Part shown: one piece after another, positions 8,469-18,139 of the stretch
How the letters are laid out: every line of letters starts with the position of its first letter
Position numbering within the stretch: position 1 is the first letter of the stretch
NCBI RefSeq assembly: GCF_014196915.1
Contig: NZ_JACIEP010000001.1
Coordinates: 248,001-312,000, forward strand
Length of the DNA: 64,000 bases
Direction of reading: 5' to 3'
Source of the DNA: Dysgonomonas hofstadii
GTDB taxonomy: Bacteria; Bacteroidota; Bacteroidia; Bacteroidales; Dysgonomonadaceae
Translations under genes and position numbers: made by a program
Notes under the pieces: generated by a model
The model's database searches: none
What the model was told of the DNA's origin: nothing
What the model saw: only the letters and a program-made list of their open reading frames with translations

Positions 8469-10829
8469 TTAACTGGATATTGTGATTTTCACTTTGTTGC
8501 CTTTTTTCATAGGCAGATGGAGTCTGTCGTTTATAGTCTTATAACCGTTTATCCCTGATATGTGCAGATTCCCTTCAGGACTTTTCAGGATGAAATCATT
8601 ATCAGCTTTGGCTTCTATTTCGATATTGGTTATCTTGTTGTCTTTCCATTCAAAGCTTATTTCTGCACCACCACGGGCTTTCATTCCCCTGACTTTCCCA
8701 TCTTTCCATCCGGCAGGGATAGAAGGCAGTAGCTCTATATATCCTTCATGACTTTGCAGAAGCATTTCTCCTATTCCGGCCGATCCCCCGAAGTTACCGT
8801 CTATTTGCATAGGAGGATGCGCACTGAATAGATTTGGGTATGTGCCCCGGCTTTTTCCCGCGGGCTTCAGTAAGTCCCCGATAAGTTTGAATGCTCTTTC
8901 TCCATCTTTCAATCTTGCCCAGAAGTTGATTTTCCAAGCCATCGACCAGCCTGTAGATTCGTCTCCACGTCTGTTTAATGTGGTTATAGCAGCTTCCATT
9001 AAATGAGGTGTTTTCTCGTATGTCATTTCATAGCCCGGATGTAAGCCATATAGTTGCGAAACATGGCGGTGATGTATTTCGGCTTCGTCGTAATCCTCGA
9101 GCCATTCCATTATTTGTCCGTGCTTTCCTATAGAGGTAGGAGCAAGTCTTTCTCTTTTTTCTAAGAGTATTTTTGCCCAATCCTTATCGATATTCAGAAT
9201 ATCGGACGCAGTAGCGATATTTGTAAATAGTTCGCGAATTATCTGGTTATCCATTGTAGAACCTGCACATATACACACCTTCTCTCCGGATGGCATTATG
9301 TATGTGTTTTCAGGAGAGGTCGTCGGAGCAGTTACCAGATAACCATTGTTTGGATCTTCAATAAGCATGTCCTCGAAAAACTGCGCCGCACCTTTCATTG
9401 TTGGGTATACCAAACGAAGGTATTCCTTATCCTGTGTGTATAAATAATGTTCCCACAAATGCTGGCAAAGCCATGCTCCCGCAGTATTGGTCGCACCCCA
9501 CGACGGAGACTCGGATGGGGAAGTGAAACCCCAGACATTGCCGAGTATATGCGTTACCCATCCCCGGCTGTTGTAATAGATACGGGCGGTTTTTTCTCCG
9601 GGCTTTACCAGCGATCCGGTGTATTCTATCAGTGGCTTGTGTAATTCGGATAGATTGAACATCTCTGCACCCCACAGATTCATCTGTAAGTTAATGTTCA
9701 GGTGATAATCGCCATTCCACGGGGTGTGTATCTGATGTGCCCATAATCCTTGCAGATTGGGAGGCAATCCCCCTTCACGGGTAGAAGAAATCAGAAGATA
9801 GCGTCCGTATTGCGCATAGAGGGCAACGAGATCATAATCGCTTTTGTCGGTAACAAAGGCTTCAAGACGTTTGTCTATTGGCAAATTGGAGTTTTGGTTT
9901 TTGGCTAATGTGATATCTACACGGTTAAAAAGCTTTTGATACTCCTTTATGTGTTTTTGCTTTAGTTTATCATAGTTGTTTTCCGCTTTATTTAACAAAT
10001 CTGAAACCAACCTTTCATGATCTGTTCCTTTATAATCAGTTGCCATTGAAATAAATAATGTTACCTCATTCGCATCTCTGATCCTTATTTCCTTATCTGT
10101 TGTGAATAGTGAACCATCTTTATGAACTACCTTTACCATCCCTATGTATTTCATTCCTTGTTCACCTGTTCCGGCTTCGGATTGCCCGAATATATACAGG
10201 ATATTCCCACTTGCGTAAGTCTCATAGTTGCTTTCGCGGTGCAACGAAATATTCATACCCAAAGATTTGTATATACCAGATGTGTATTTAACAACGCCAA
10301 TATCATCTGCGAAAGACGTAAAATATTCTCTGGTATAGGGAATCCCTCCTTTCTTGAATGTATTAACCGACATGGCATTATTCATATCCAGTCTTCTGAT
10401 ATATTCCGATACAGCAGCAGTGGAATCGGGATAAATAAAGTCCACATACAGGTTCCCCAGATTTTCGAAGCGACCGTATTCCACACCGGCACTTCCTTTT
10501 CCTAGGCAGGTGAACGTTTTGTACATCAGGTCTTGTGCTTCTTTATTCTTCTTTTCGAACAGGAGCTTTCTTATTTCCCCCAGATACTTATGGGCTTCGG
10601 GATTATCCGTATCCTGTTTATTTCCTGCCCATAGGGAAATTTCGTTAAGAACAATTCGCTCCCGTTCTACTCCGCCATAAGGCATCATTCCGATACGTCC
10701 GTTTCCAAGAGGCACAGATTCTTCCCATATCGTTGCCGGACGGTCAAAGTAATATTGCCATTGGTTTTGCTTATCCTGAGCAGTCAGATTAAGAGCTAAT
10801 AAAGATAAAGCGATCAGAAGTTTTTTCAT
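8469..10829 (-). CDS. GH95 alpha-L-fucosidase
   Basis: A 786-residue exported GH95 enzyme. The start is put at 10829 (MKKLLIALSLLALNLTAQ, a clean signal peptide); the longer frame adds 13 residues that overlap the promoter box. The N-terminal beta-sandwich begins with PATIWEESVPLGNGRIGMMPYGG. The alpha/alpha-barrel shows HLNINLQMNLWGAE, TSPENTY, HRHVSQLYGLHPG, GDESTGWSMAWKINFWARL and DGNFGGSAGIGEML, all characteristic of the family. GH95 includes inverting alpha-1,2-L-fucosidases and some alpha-galactosidases; in a xyloglucan locus removal of terminal fucose from fucosyl-galactosyl side chains is the natural role. First gene of the enzyme part of the minus arm, 96 bp after the regulator. Confidence 0.9.
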   Translation of the reverse strand: MKKLLIALSLLALNLTAQDKQNQWQYYFDRPATIWEESVPLGNGRIGMMPYGGVERERIVLNEISLWAGNKQDTDNPEAHKYLGEIRKLLFEKKNKEAQDLMYKTFTCLGKGSAGVEYGRFENLGNLYVDFIYPDSTAAVSEYIRRLDMNNAMSVNTFKKGGIPYTREYFTSFADDIGVVKYTSGIYKSLGMNISLHRESNYETYASGNILYIFGQSEAGTGEQGMKYIGMVKVVHKDGSLFTTDKEIRIRDANEVTLFISMATDYKGTDHERLVSDLLNKAENNYDKLKQKHIKEYQKLFNRVDITLAKNQNSNLPIDKRLEAFVTDKSDYDLVALYAQYGRYLLISSTREGGLPPNLQGLWAHQIHTPWNGDYHLNINLQMNLWGAEMFNLSELHKPLIEYTGSLVKPGEKTARIYYNSRGWVTHILGNVWGFTSPSESPSWGATNTAGAWLCQHLWEHYLYTQDKEYLRLVYPTMKGAAQFFEDMLIEDPNNGYLVTAPTTSPENTYIMPSGEKVCICAGSTMDNQIIRELFTNIATASDILNIDKDWAKILLEKRERLAPTSIGKHGQIMEWLEDYDEAEIHHRHVSQLYGLHPGYEMTYEKTPHLMEAAITTLNRRGDESTGWSMAWKINFWARLKDGERAFKLIGDLLKPAGKSRGTYPNLFSAHPPMQIDGNFGGSAGIGEMLLQSHEGYIELLPSIPAGWKDGKVRGMKARGGAEISFEWKDNKITNIEIEAKADNDFILKSPEGNLHISGINGYKTINDRLHLPMKKGNKVKITISS

Positions 10830-10854
10830 GGTATGAAATATTAGAACTGCAATA

Positions 10855-10862
10855 CAAAAATA
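10855..10862 (-). promoter_or_regulatory. Promoter -7 box for GH95-GH3-GH43
   Basis: The minus strand reads TATTTTTG, matching the Bacteroidota consensus TAnnTTTG, 26 bp before the GH95 start. I see no good TTTG -33 box at the expected distance. It suggests the enzyme genes can be expressed independently of the upstream regulator gene. Confidence 0.35.
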
Positions 10863-10925
10863 TTGCATTGCGGTTTTGATTACTATTATTGATGTTTCCT
10901 AAATAGGGTTAATATGTTTACTGTA

Positions 10926-13900
10926 TCACTTTGATACGTTCTTTTTGTACTCATTGGGCGTCACACCGAACTCTTCTTTAAAGTATTTTCGGAAATATTT
11001 AGGATCGTTGAAGCCTACTTGGAAAGCGATCTCATTAACAAACATCTGGCTTTTTTCCAATAAGTCGGCGGCACGTTTCAACCGAATGAACCGGATAAAC
11101 TCGGAAGGCGTTTTATCGGTCAAAGCAAGTGTTTTCTTATAAAAGTAGACACGGCTCATTCCCATTTCTTTGCACAGATCCTCGACCAAAAAATCAGGAT
11201 TTCCTATATTTTCTTCAACTATGGCTATTGCCTTCTGTACAAATTTCTCATCCATCGAAGTAATCTCTATATCGCTGGGTGATATATCTATCTTCTTCTT
11301 GAAGTTACTGTGCAGCATCTTTTGTTTTTCGATGATCTTGGCAATTTTCAGTTTCAGCATATCTATATTGAATGGCTTGGATATATAATCATCTGCTCCG
11401 GCCTCTATACCCGAATATTTATTCTCTTCCGACGATTTTGCTGTGAGTAATATGATCGGTATATGTGATGTGCGCATATCTCCTTTAACATTACGGCAAA
11501 ATTCGTAGCCATCCATTTTAGGCATCATCACATCACAGAGAATTATATCGGGTAGCTGGTCGAGTACAGTTTTATAACCTTCTTCTCCGTCATTGGCGGT
11601 TACAATGCGGTAATCGTCAGTAAATAGTTCTGAAATGAAATCGCAGAAATCCTCATTATCATCAACAATAAGTAATAAAGGTAGATTTGCGTGCTGGGTT
11701 GATCTTTTGTCGTTTTTTCCTTCTTCGGTCTGAGTTGATGCTTCAGTGTCACCCGAGTGAATAACGGCCTGATTTCTTAGCTCTTGGAATGTGGAATTCT
11801 GTATCGGTAACAGGATGGTAAATACAGAACCCTTTCCGGCGTTGCTTTCTGCAAGAATTTCTCCTCCATGAAGTTTTACGTATTCACTGGCCAGATGAAG
11901 GCCTACTCCTGTCCCCGGCTGACTGTTTTTATCAGCGTTTTCGATGCGGAAAAATCTTTCGAATATCTTGTCAAGATACTCGGGATCTATACCTATGCCC
12001 GTGTCTGTGACTTTCAGGGTCATTAACTTTGCCGGGGTATTATCACTATTCTGCATTTGTTCGGATATACCGATACTGACATCTATATGTCCGTCCTCGG
12101 TATATTTGAATGCATTGGAGATAAGATTGGAGATGATCTTGTTCATCTTCTCTTTATCAAACTCCATTTGTAATTCCTGCAGGTATGTAGTGAATGTCAG
12201 CCTGATAGACTTTTCGGCTGCCAGAGAAGAGAATGACTGGCAAATTTCTTTCGTAAACTCTACAATATCACCACGTGATATATTCAAAGCCATCTTATTC
12301 AGATCGAATTTTCTGAAGTCGAGTATTTCATTTACCATATTCAACAAGTTCTGTGCATTCCTATGCATAATATCGAGAGTTGACTTGTTGTCTTGATAAA
12401 CAGGTGATTTTATCAGTTTTTCCAGTGGACTGAGAATAAGAGTTAGAGGGGTTTTAAATTCATGGCTTATATTAGTGAAGAATTTGAATTTGAGTTCATC
12501 CACTTCATGTAGCTTGTTTGCCTCCAGTATTTTTTGTGCCTGTTCGTATTCTTCTTTCTGTTTATTAAGCTTATATGTTAAAAACCATCTAATCAATGCG
12601 GTTGCAATAATTATGTAAATGATATATGCCCACCATGAGAACCAGAATGGTGGTTCTACGTTGATTTTTAATATAATTGGCTGATCGGCCCATGTGTTGT
12701 CGTCATTGCTTGCATATACAATGAGCTTGTATGTTCCCGAGTTAAGATTGGAATAAGAAGCTGCGCCTATACCGTTGGTAATTTCTGTCCATTTATTGTC
12801 CAGACCTTCAAGCATATATTTATATCTGTTCTTTTCGGGATGTATAAGGTTGAGTGCTGAGAACAATACGGTAAAATTAGTCTCTCCATATTGTAATGTT
12901 ATCTCGTCCAGATCGCTGATAGATTTTGATATGATTATGCGTCCGTTATACTCTTTATTCGGGCTGATTACCTGATTTGTGATCAATAGATCTGTAAAAC
13001 GTGGTTTTGGCAAAATTCTGTTGAAGTAGATTTCTTTCGGATTGAATGAGACATAACCGCCAGTACTTCCTACATATATGTAGCCGTCCTTGTCCTTGAA
13101 AATGGCATTAGGGTTACATACCGAACTAGGTAAACCATCATTCACATTGAAAAATGTTATGCGGTATTCTAATGTATTACCAGTGCTGCTGCAATAGATA
13201 CATGCCAGTCCGTTGCGTGTTCCTGCCCACACGTGGCCGTCGTTGTCTTCCACCAGTGATACTACATCATCACTCGGCAAACCGTCCGAAGACGTTATAT
13301 ACATAAATCGCCGGGTAAAAGGATTATATATATTAATTCCTTTATCGGTTGCTATCCATAACAATCCCCTGGAATCCATAATTTGGTAACTGATAGTTAT
13401 TGTACTTAATGAGTCGATATAATGTTCTTCAGGGAAATAAGCGGTAATATCCTTGTTATTATGGTCTATATAGTTTATTCCCCTGTCGGAACTCAGGTAT
13501 ATGTTTTTCAACGGATCGGCAAAAACAGATAGTATATAATCTGAGTGCAATTTACTGTTCTCTGTATTGTAGCGGGTAAATGTTTCTCTGTCGGAGTCCA
13601 GTTTATTCAGGCCTCCGCCAAGTGTGGCTATCCACAGATTATTGTCATTATCTTCGGTCAGACCATATACACTTTTGCTGGCAAGCGAGTTAGAATTGTT
13701 TTCGTCTATCTGGTACCGTTTGAATTCTTTTCCGTCGTATGCATTCATGCCTCCGAGGAATGTTCCTATCCACAGTGTCTGAGAGTGATCTTCGAATATG
13801 GATGTTATGATGTCTGCAGATATACTTTTGGAATTTTTGGGATCGTTTTTGAAGCGTTTTATTTCCTCTGTTTTGGAGTTGTATTTTATTAGCCCTTTAC

Positions 13901-15044
13901 CATTTGTTCCTATCCATAGATTGTCGGTTTTATCTTTGTAAAGACTGTTACAGTCGAAAATCTCAGCATTATGATTGAATGTATAGAATAACGGCGATTT
14001 CTTAAACTTAAACATATTAGGGTGGTAATAAGATAGCCCTTTTTTGTATGTTCCTACCCACACCGTGCCATCTTCTTCGCAAAATATACTAATAATGGAG
14101 TTCTGACTAATGGAATTTTCATTATAGATATTGTTTTCTACGACTTCGATAGAATTCTTTTTCTTGTCGAAGATATTTATGCCGCCGTGATCTGTACCTA
14201 TCCATATCTGTCCGTTAGAGTCTTGTCCGACACATCTTACAAAATTGTTTGATAAGGCTACTTTTGTGTTGGTATCCAGTAATTTCCATTGATTCTGTTT
14301 CAGATTCAGATAGGCTGTCCCTTTATCGTTAATACTGGGGAATATCCATACATCATTATCGTTGTCGATAAAGATAGATTTACGGATGGTGGAATTTTGA
14401 AGATTTTCTTTAAAGAATGTATTCCTGATATCTACCATTCCTGTTTCAGTGTTGATACGCTCCAATACTCCGTTTTTGTGGAGAACCCAAACAAAATGAT
14501 CCTTGATCTTGACGTGGGCTATTTCCGACAGGTCGAGATCATTGTTATTCTCTGATTGTTTATAGATAGTGATGTCCTTTGATTGGTTATTGTATTTATA
14601 AATACCTTTGCTGGCATAAGCAACAAAGAGGTTCTTGTCTTTGTCTATCTCTATGATAATTGGAGCCGGGGGTAATCCCATCGAAATGAGGACAGAATCG
14701 ATATTATTGATAAAAGATTCGCTTTGCCAGTCATATAGCATATACGTAGAGGCCTGTACCCACAAATTCCCATTGACATCTTCAGCAATACCTATTATCC
14801 TGTCGTGCATAGGACTGCGCTCATTATTCTTGATGTGCTTATAAGTTTTGAAATTTGCACCGTCGTAACGACTCAAGCCCATATTTGTCCCTATCCAAAG
14901 AAATCCCCTGCTGTCTCTGAACAAACATTCGACCTGATTGCTGGATAATCCGTTGCTGTTATTCAGGTGCGAGAATTCAAAGTGCTGAGACTGAATAGTT
15001 ATGATTGAACATAAGAAGATAAGGAGTAGAATTTGCCTTTTCAT
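10926..15044 (-). CDS. Hybrid two-component system regulator (HTCS)
   Basis: A 1372-residue one-protein two-component system that senses an oligosaccharide in the periplasm and controls the locus. Order: signal peptide (1-19); about 14 Reg_prop beta-propeller blades (about 20-690, repeated pattern DxxGxLWIGT); Y_Y_Y domain (about 700-790); membrane helix (about 795-820); HisKA with SHEFKTPLTLI (phospho-acceptor His861); HATPase with NLISNAFKYT and GTGVGLHLASEYV; receiver domain with VDDNED and CDVMMPKMDG (Asp1171); AraC-type helix-turn-helix at about 1270-1372. All phosphorelay residues are present. It is divergent from the GH31-SusC operon and upstream of GH95. The inducer is probably a xyloglucan oligosaccharide, inferred only from context. 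Confidence 0.95.
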   Translation of the reverse strand: MKRQILLLIFLCSIITIQSQHFEFSHLNNSNGLSSNQVECLFRDSRGFLWIGTNMGLSRYDGANFKTYKHIKNNERSPMHDRIIGIAEDVNGNLWVQASTYMLYDWQSESFINNIDSVLISMGLPPAPIIIEIDKDKNLFVAYASKGIYKYNNQSKDITIYKQSENNNDLDLSEIAHVKIKDHFVWVLHKNGVLERINTETGMVDIRNTFFKENLQNSTIRKSIFIDNDNDVWIFPSINDKGTAYLNLKQNQWKLLDTNTKVALSNNFVRCVGQDSNGQIWIGTDHGGINIFDKKKNSIEVVENNIYNENSISQNSIISIFCEEDGTVWVGTYKKGLSYYHPNMFKFKKSPLFYTFNHNAEIFDCNSLYKDKTDNLWIGTNGKGLIKYNSKTEEIKRFKNDPKNSKSISADIITSIFEDHSQTLWIGTFLGGMNAYDGKEFKRYQIDENNSNSLASKSVYGLTEDNDNNLWIATLGGGLNKLDSDRETFTRYNTENSKLHSDYILSVFADPLKNIYLSSDRGINYIDHNNKDITAYFPEEHYIDSLSTITISYQIMDSRGLLWIATDKGINIYNPFTRRFMYITSSDGLPSDDVVSLVEDNDGHVWAGTRNGLACIYCSSTGNTLEYRITFFNVNDGLPSSVCNPNAIFKDKDGYIYVGSTGGYVSFNPKEIYFNRILPKPRFTDLLITNQVISPNKEYNGRIIISKSISDLDEITLQYGETNFTVLFSALNLIHPEKNRYKYMLEGLDNKWTEITNGIGAASYSNLNSGTYKLIVYASNDDNTWADQPIILKINVEPPFWFSWWAYIIYIIIATALIRWFLTYKLNKQKEEYEQAQKILEANKLHEVDELKFKFFTNISHEFKTPLTLILSPLEKLIKSPVYQDNKSTLDIMHRNAQNLLNMVNEILDFRKFDLNKMALNISRGDIVEFTKEICQSFSSLAAEKSIRLTFTTYLQELQMEFDKEKMNKIISNLISNAFKYTEDGHIDVSIGISEQMQNSDNTPAKLMTLKVTDTGIGIDPEYLDKIFERFFRIENADKNSQPGTGVGLHLASEYVKLHGGEILAESNAGKGSVFTILLPIQNSTFQELRNQAVIHSGDTEASTQTEEGKNDKRSTQHANLPLLLIVDDNEDFCDFISELFTDDYRIVTANDGEEGYKTVLDQLPDIILCDVMMPKMDGYEFCRNVKGDMRTSHIPIILLTAKSSEENKYSGIEAGADDYISKPFNIDMLKLKIAKIIEKQKMLHSNFKKKIDISPSDIEITSMDEKFVQKAIAIVEENIGNPDFLVEDLCKEMGMSRVYFYKKTLALTDKTPSEFIRFIRLKRAADLLEKSQMFVNEIAFQVGFNDPKYFRKYFKEEFGVTPNEYKKNVSK

Positions 15045-15247
15045 GGGATTTTACGGTTCGTTCATGTAAATTTACACAAATTATATTATTTATTAGTATT
15101 TGTTACCATTTTGAACCCTGTTTGGAAACATTTCACCCCCTCCTCAAATCTTTGAATACTTTTATTAGGAACATTTAAGCAAGCCTGCCTGTAGATCATT
15201 ACATAATTTTGTATCAGAGAAAATCTAAACATTATTAGTATAATACC
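15045..15247. promoter_or_regulatory. Divergent control region of the xyloglucan locus
   Basis: This 203-bp gap separates the HTCS gene (-) from the GH31-led operon (+) and should contain the regulator's binding sites. Two similar direct repeats, GGAAACATTT (15124-15133) and GGAACATTT (15168-15176), are the only repeated motif I could pick out. A C-rich tract (CACCCCCTCCTC) lies between them. Confidence 0.4.
15204..15211 (+). promoter_or_regulatory. Promoter -7 box for the GH31-SusC-SusD operon
   Basis: TAATTTTG matches the Bacteroidota consensus TAnnTTTG exactly and lies 37 bp before the GH31 start codon. The upstream -33 element is weak (TTTA about 26 bases away), as expected for a promoter that needs an activator. 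Confidence 0.45.
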
Positions 15248-18079
15248 ATGAAGAAGAAAAATCTCGTATTGGCAGGATTTTTATCGGCGTTCATTTTTGT
15301 GGGTTGCCAAACCGCCCCCTACAAAAAGACGAATGACGGAGTGATCATAAGCCTTGCGCAGGAAAATATGCAATCTGCGAAAAAAGTACGGTTGCAAGTA
15401 ATAACCGACGATATTATCCGGGTATCAGCTACCCCCGCCGATAAACTGGCTGAGGATAAAAGCCTTGTAACAGTTTTTGATCAGACTAAGACAGACGGCT
15501 GGGAAATAATAGAGCAGGAAGGCAATATCACTGTGAAAACCGCTACCACTATAGCTAAAGTTTCTCTTACTACCGGAGAAGTTATTTTTACTGACCTTGA
15601 AGGGAATGTATTGTTGGCAGAGAATAAAGGAGGAGGAAAATATTTTTCCAATATCGAAGTAGATGGCAAGAAATCTTATTCCTTACAACAAATATTTGAA
15701 TCTCCTGCCGATGAAGCTTTTTATGGACTTGGACAGCATCAGGCAGATGAGTTCAATTATAAAGGGAAAAACGAGGAACTTTTTCAATACAATACCAAAG
15801 TCTCGGTTCCTTTTATATTGTCAAGTAAAAATTACGGAATTCTTTGGGATAATTATTCCCTGACCCGTTTTGGTGACGAACGTCCTTATGCGGATATCGA
15901 TCAATTTAAGTTATATGACAAAAACGGTAAAGAAGGAGGATTGACGGCCACCTATATGGTAAATGCCGATCCGAAGAATGTGTTTGTAGAAAGAACAGAA
16001 TCTGTGATAGATTATGAAAATCTTGAGACCGTGAAGAAATTCCCTCAGGATTTTCCTTTCTACAACTCGCGCATCACCTGGGAGGGAGAACTCGAAGCGA
16101 AAGAAGATGGAAAATATCACTTCATTCTATACTATGCGGGTTATACGACTGTATATATGGACGAAAACGTGATTGTCCCTGAACGCTGGCGCACAGCATG
16201 GAATCCCAATAGCTACAAATATACGGTGGATATGAAAGCCGGAGAACGCCGTAAGATCAAACTCGACTGGAAACCGGATGGTGGTATTTCTTATATAGGA
16301 CTAAAAGCTCTTAGCCCTAAAACAGCAGAAGAGCAGAATAAACTGGCCTTATGGTCGGAAATGGGTGACCAGATAGATTATTACTTCATTCGTGGCAACA
16401 ATATGGATGATGTGATAAAAGGTTATCGGACGATTACGGGTAAATCACAGATTATGCCTAAGTGGGCAATGGGATTCTGGCAAAGTCGCGAGCGTTATAA
16501 GACTCAGGATGAATTGCTTGATGTTGTAAGAGAATATCGCAGACGGAATATTCCATTGGATAATATTGTACAGGACTGGTCTTATTGGCCCGAAAACGCA
16601 TGGGGCAGTCACGATTTCGATTCGGTACGATTTCCCGATCCGAAAGGGATGATAGATAGTGTTCATGCGCTGGATGCACGTATTATGATCTCTGTATGGC
16701 CTAAGTTTTACTATACAACAGACAATTATAAAGCATTTGAAGAAAAAGGATGGATGTATGACCGTGCTGTAAAGGACAGTATCCGTGACTGGATTGCTAA
16801 TGGATATATAGCCGGATTCTATGATGCTTACAGCGAAGGTGCCCGTAAATTATTCTGGGATCAGATGAACGAAAAGCTTTATTCCAAGGGGATCGATGCC
16901 TGGTGGATGGATGCTTCTGAGCCGGATATTCTGTCGAATGCAAGTATACAGTATCGTAAAGAGCTGATGGGTACTACTGCTCTTGGGCCTTCTACCGAAT
17001 ATTTTAATGCTTACGCTCTTGTTAATGCAGAAGCTATTTATAACGGACAACGTTCCGTTAATCCTGACGACCGCGTGTTTCTGCTCACCCGCTCCGGATT
17101 TGCCGGATTGCAGCGCTATTCTACTGCAACATGGAGTGGCGATATTGGTACACGTTGGGAAGATATGAAAGCGCAGATCTCAGCCGGACTGAATTTTGCC
17201 ATGTCGGGCATACCTTATTGGACAATGGATATAGGTGGATTCTGTGTAGAGAAACGCTATGAGTTGGCAAAAGAAGGCTCGGAAGATTTGAAAGAATGGC
17301 GTGAATTGAACACACGCTGGTTCCAGTTCGGGGCATTCTGTCCGTTGTTCCGCAGTCATGGACAGTATCCTACCCGTGAAATATATAATATATCTCCGGA
17401 AGGACATCCTGCATATAACAGTATGGTGTATTATACTAAACTTCGTTACCGGATGATGCCATATATTTATTCATTGGCCGGGATGACTTATTTCAATGAC
17501 TATACAATTATGCGTGCCTTGGTTATGGATTTCACGGCAGACCGGAATACACATTATATAAGCGATCAGTATATGTTTGGCCCCTCTCTGATGGTTTGCC
17601 CTGTTTATACATATAAATCTACAAGCCGCGACATCTATTTCCCCGCCGGAGCAAACTGGTATGACTATGAAACAAATAAACATATCGTTGGCGGACAAAC
17701 CCTTTCTGTTGCAGCTCCGTACGAGCGTATACCTTTATATGTAAAAGAAGGAGCGATCATTCCTTTCGGAAAAGATATCCAAACTACAAAAGAAGTTCAG
17801 GATGACCTGACTATAAAGGTTTATATGGGAGCTAACGGTGATTTTACTCTTTACGAAGATGAGGGTGTGAACTATAATTACGAGAAGAACGCTTACAGCA
17901 CAATCAGACTGGCTTATGATGATGCTTCCCAAACCCTTGCTATTGAAGAACGTAAAGGTGAATATGCAGGTATGGCCAAAGAACGGGCATTCAATGTCGA
18001 ATGGATTTCAAAGGATAAAAAAGCTGTGACATCAGATATTAAATATAACGGAAGTAAAGTGACTGTAAAAATACCATAA
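15248..18079 (+). CDS. GH31 alpha-xylosidase with PA14 insert
   Basis: A 943-residue lipoprotein (lipobox FVGC, Cys20). An N-terminal GH31 beta-sandwich is interrupted by a PA14-type module (about 230-350, with FYNSRITWEGELEAKEDGKYHF and a YTTVYMDENV strand), then the (beta/alpha)8 barrel and two C-terminal beta domains. The nucleophile is Asp555 in WWMDASEPD and the acid/base Asp632 in WSGDIGTRWEDM. PA14 insertion is typical of the GH31 alpha-xylosidases that strip xylose from the non-reducing end of xyloglucan oligosaccharides, as in Bacteroides ovatus and Cellvibrio loci. It leads the plus-strand operon, 60 bp ahead of susC. The xylose it frees can use the xyl genes at the left of the window. 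Confidence 0.94.
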   Translation: MKKKNLVLAGFLSAFIFVGCQTAPYKKTNDGVIISLAQENMQSAKKVRLQVITDDIIRVSATPADKLAEDKSLVTVFDQTKTDGWEIIEQEGNITVKTATTIAKVSLTTGEVIFTDLEGNVLLAENKGGGKYFSNIEVDGKKSYSLQQIFESPADEAFYGLGQHQADEFNYKGKNEELFQYNTKVSVPFILSSKNYGILWDNYSLTRFGDERPYADIDQFKLYDKNGKEGGLTATYMVNADPKNVFVERTESVIDYENLETVKKFPQDFPFYNSRITWEGELEAKEDGKYHFILYYAGYTTVYMDENVIVPERWRTAWNPNSYKYTVDMKAGERRKIKLDWKPDGGISYIGLKALSPKTAEEQNKLALWSEMGDQIDYYFIRGNNMDDVIKGYRTITGKSQIMPKWAMGFWQSRERYKTQDELLDVVREYRRRNIPLDNIVQDWSYWPENAWGSHDFDSVRFPDPKGMIDSVHALDARIMISVWPKFYYTTDNYKAFEEKGWMYDRAVKDSIRDWIANGYIAGFYDAYSEGARKLFWDQMNEKLYSKGIDAWWMDASEPDILSNASIQYRKELMGTTALGPSTEYFNAYALVNAEAIYNGQRSVNPDDRVFLLTRSGFAGLQRYSTATWSGDIGTRWEDMKAQISAGLNFAMSGIPYWTMDIGGFCVEKRYELAKEGSEDLKEWRELNTRWFQFGAFCPLFRSHGQYPTREIYNISPEGHPAYNSMVYYTKLRYRMMPYIYSLAGMTYFNDYTIMRALVMDFTADRNTHYISDQYMFGPSLMVCPVYTYKSTSRDIYFPAGANWYDYETNKHIVGGQTLSVAAPYERIPLYVKEGAIIPFGKDIQTTKEVQDDLTIKVYMGANGDFTLYEDEGVNYNYEKNAYSTIRLAYDDASQTLAIEERKGEYAGMAKERAFNVEWISKDKKAVTSDIKYNGSKVTVKIP

Positions 18080-18139
18080 ATACTACATGAGAAATTTGGA
18101 ATTATTATCAATTAATTTAAACTGTTAAATGCTATTACT

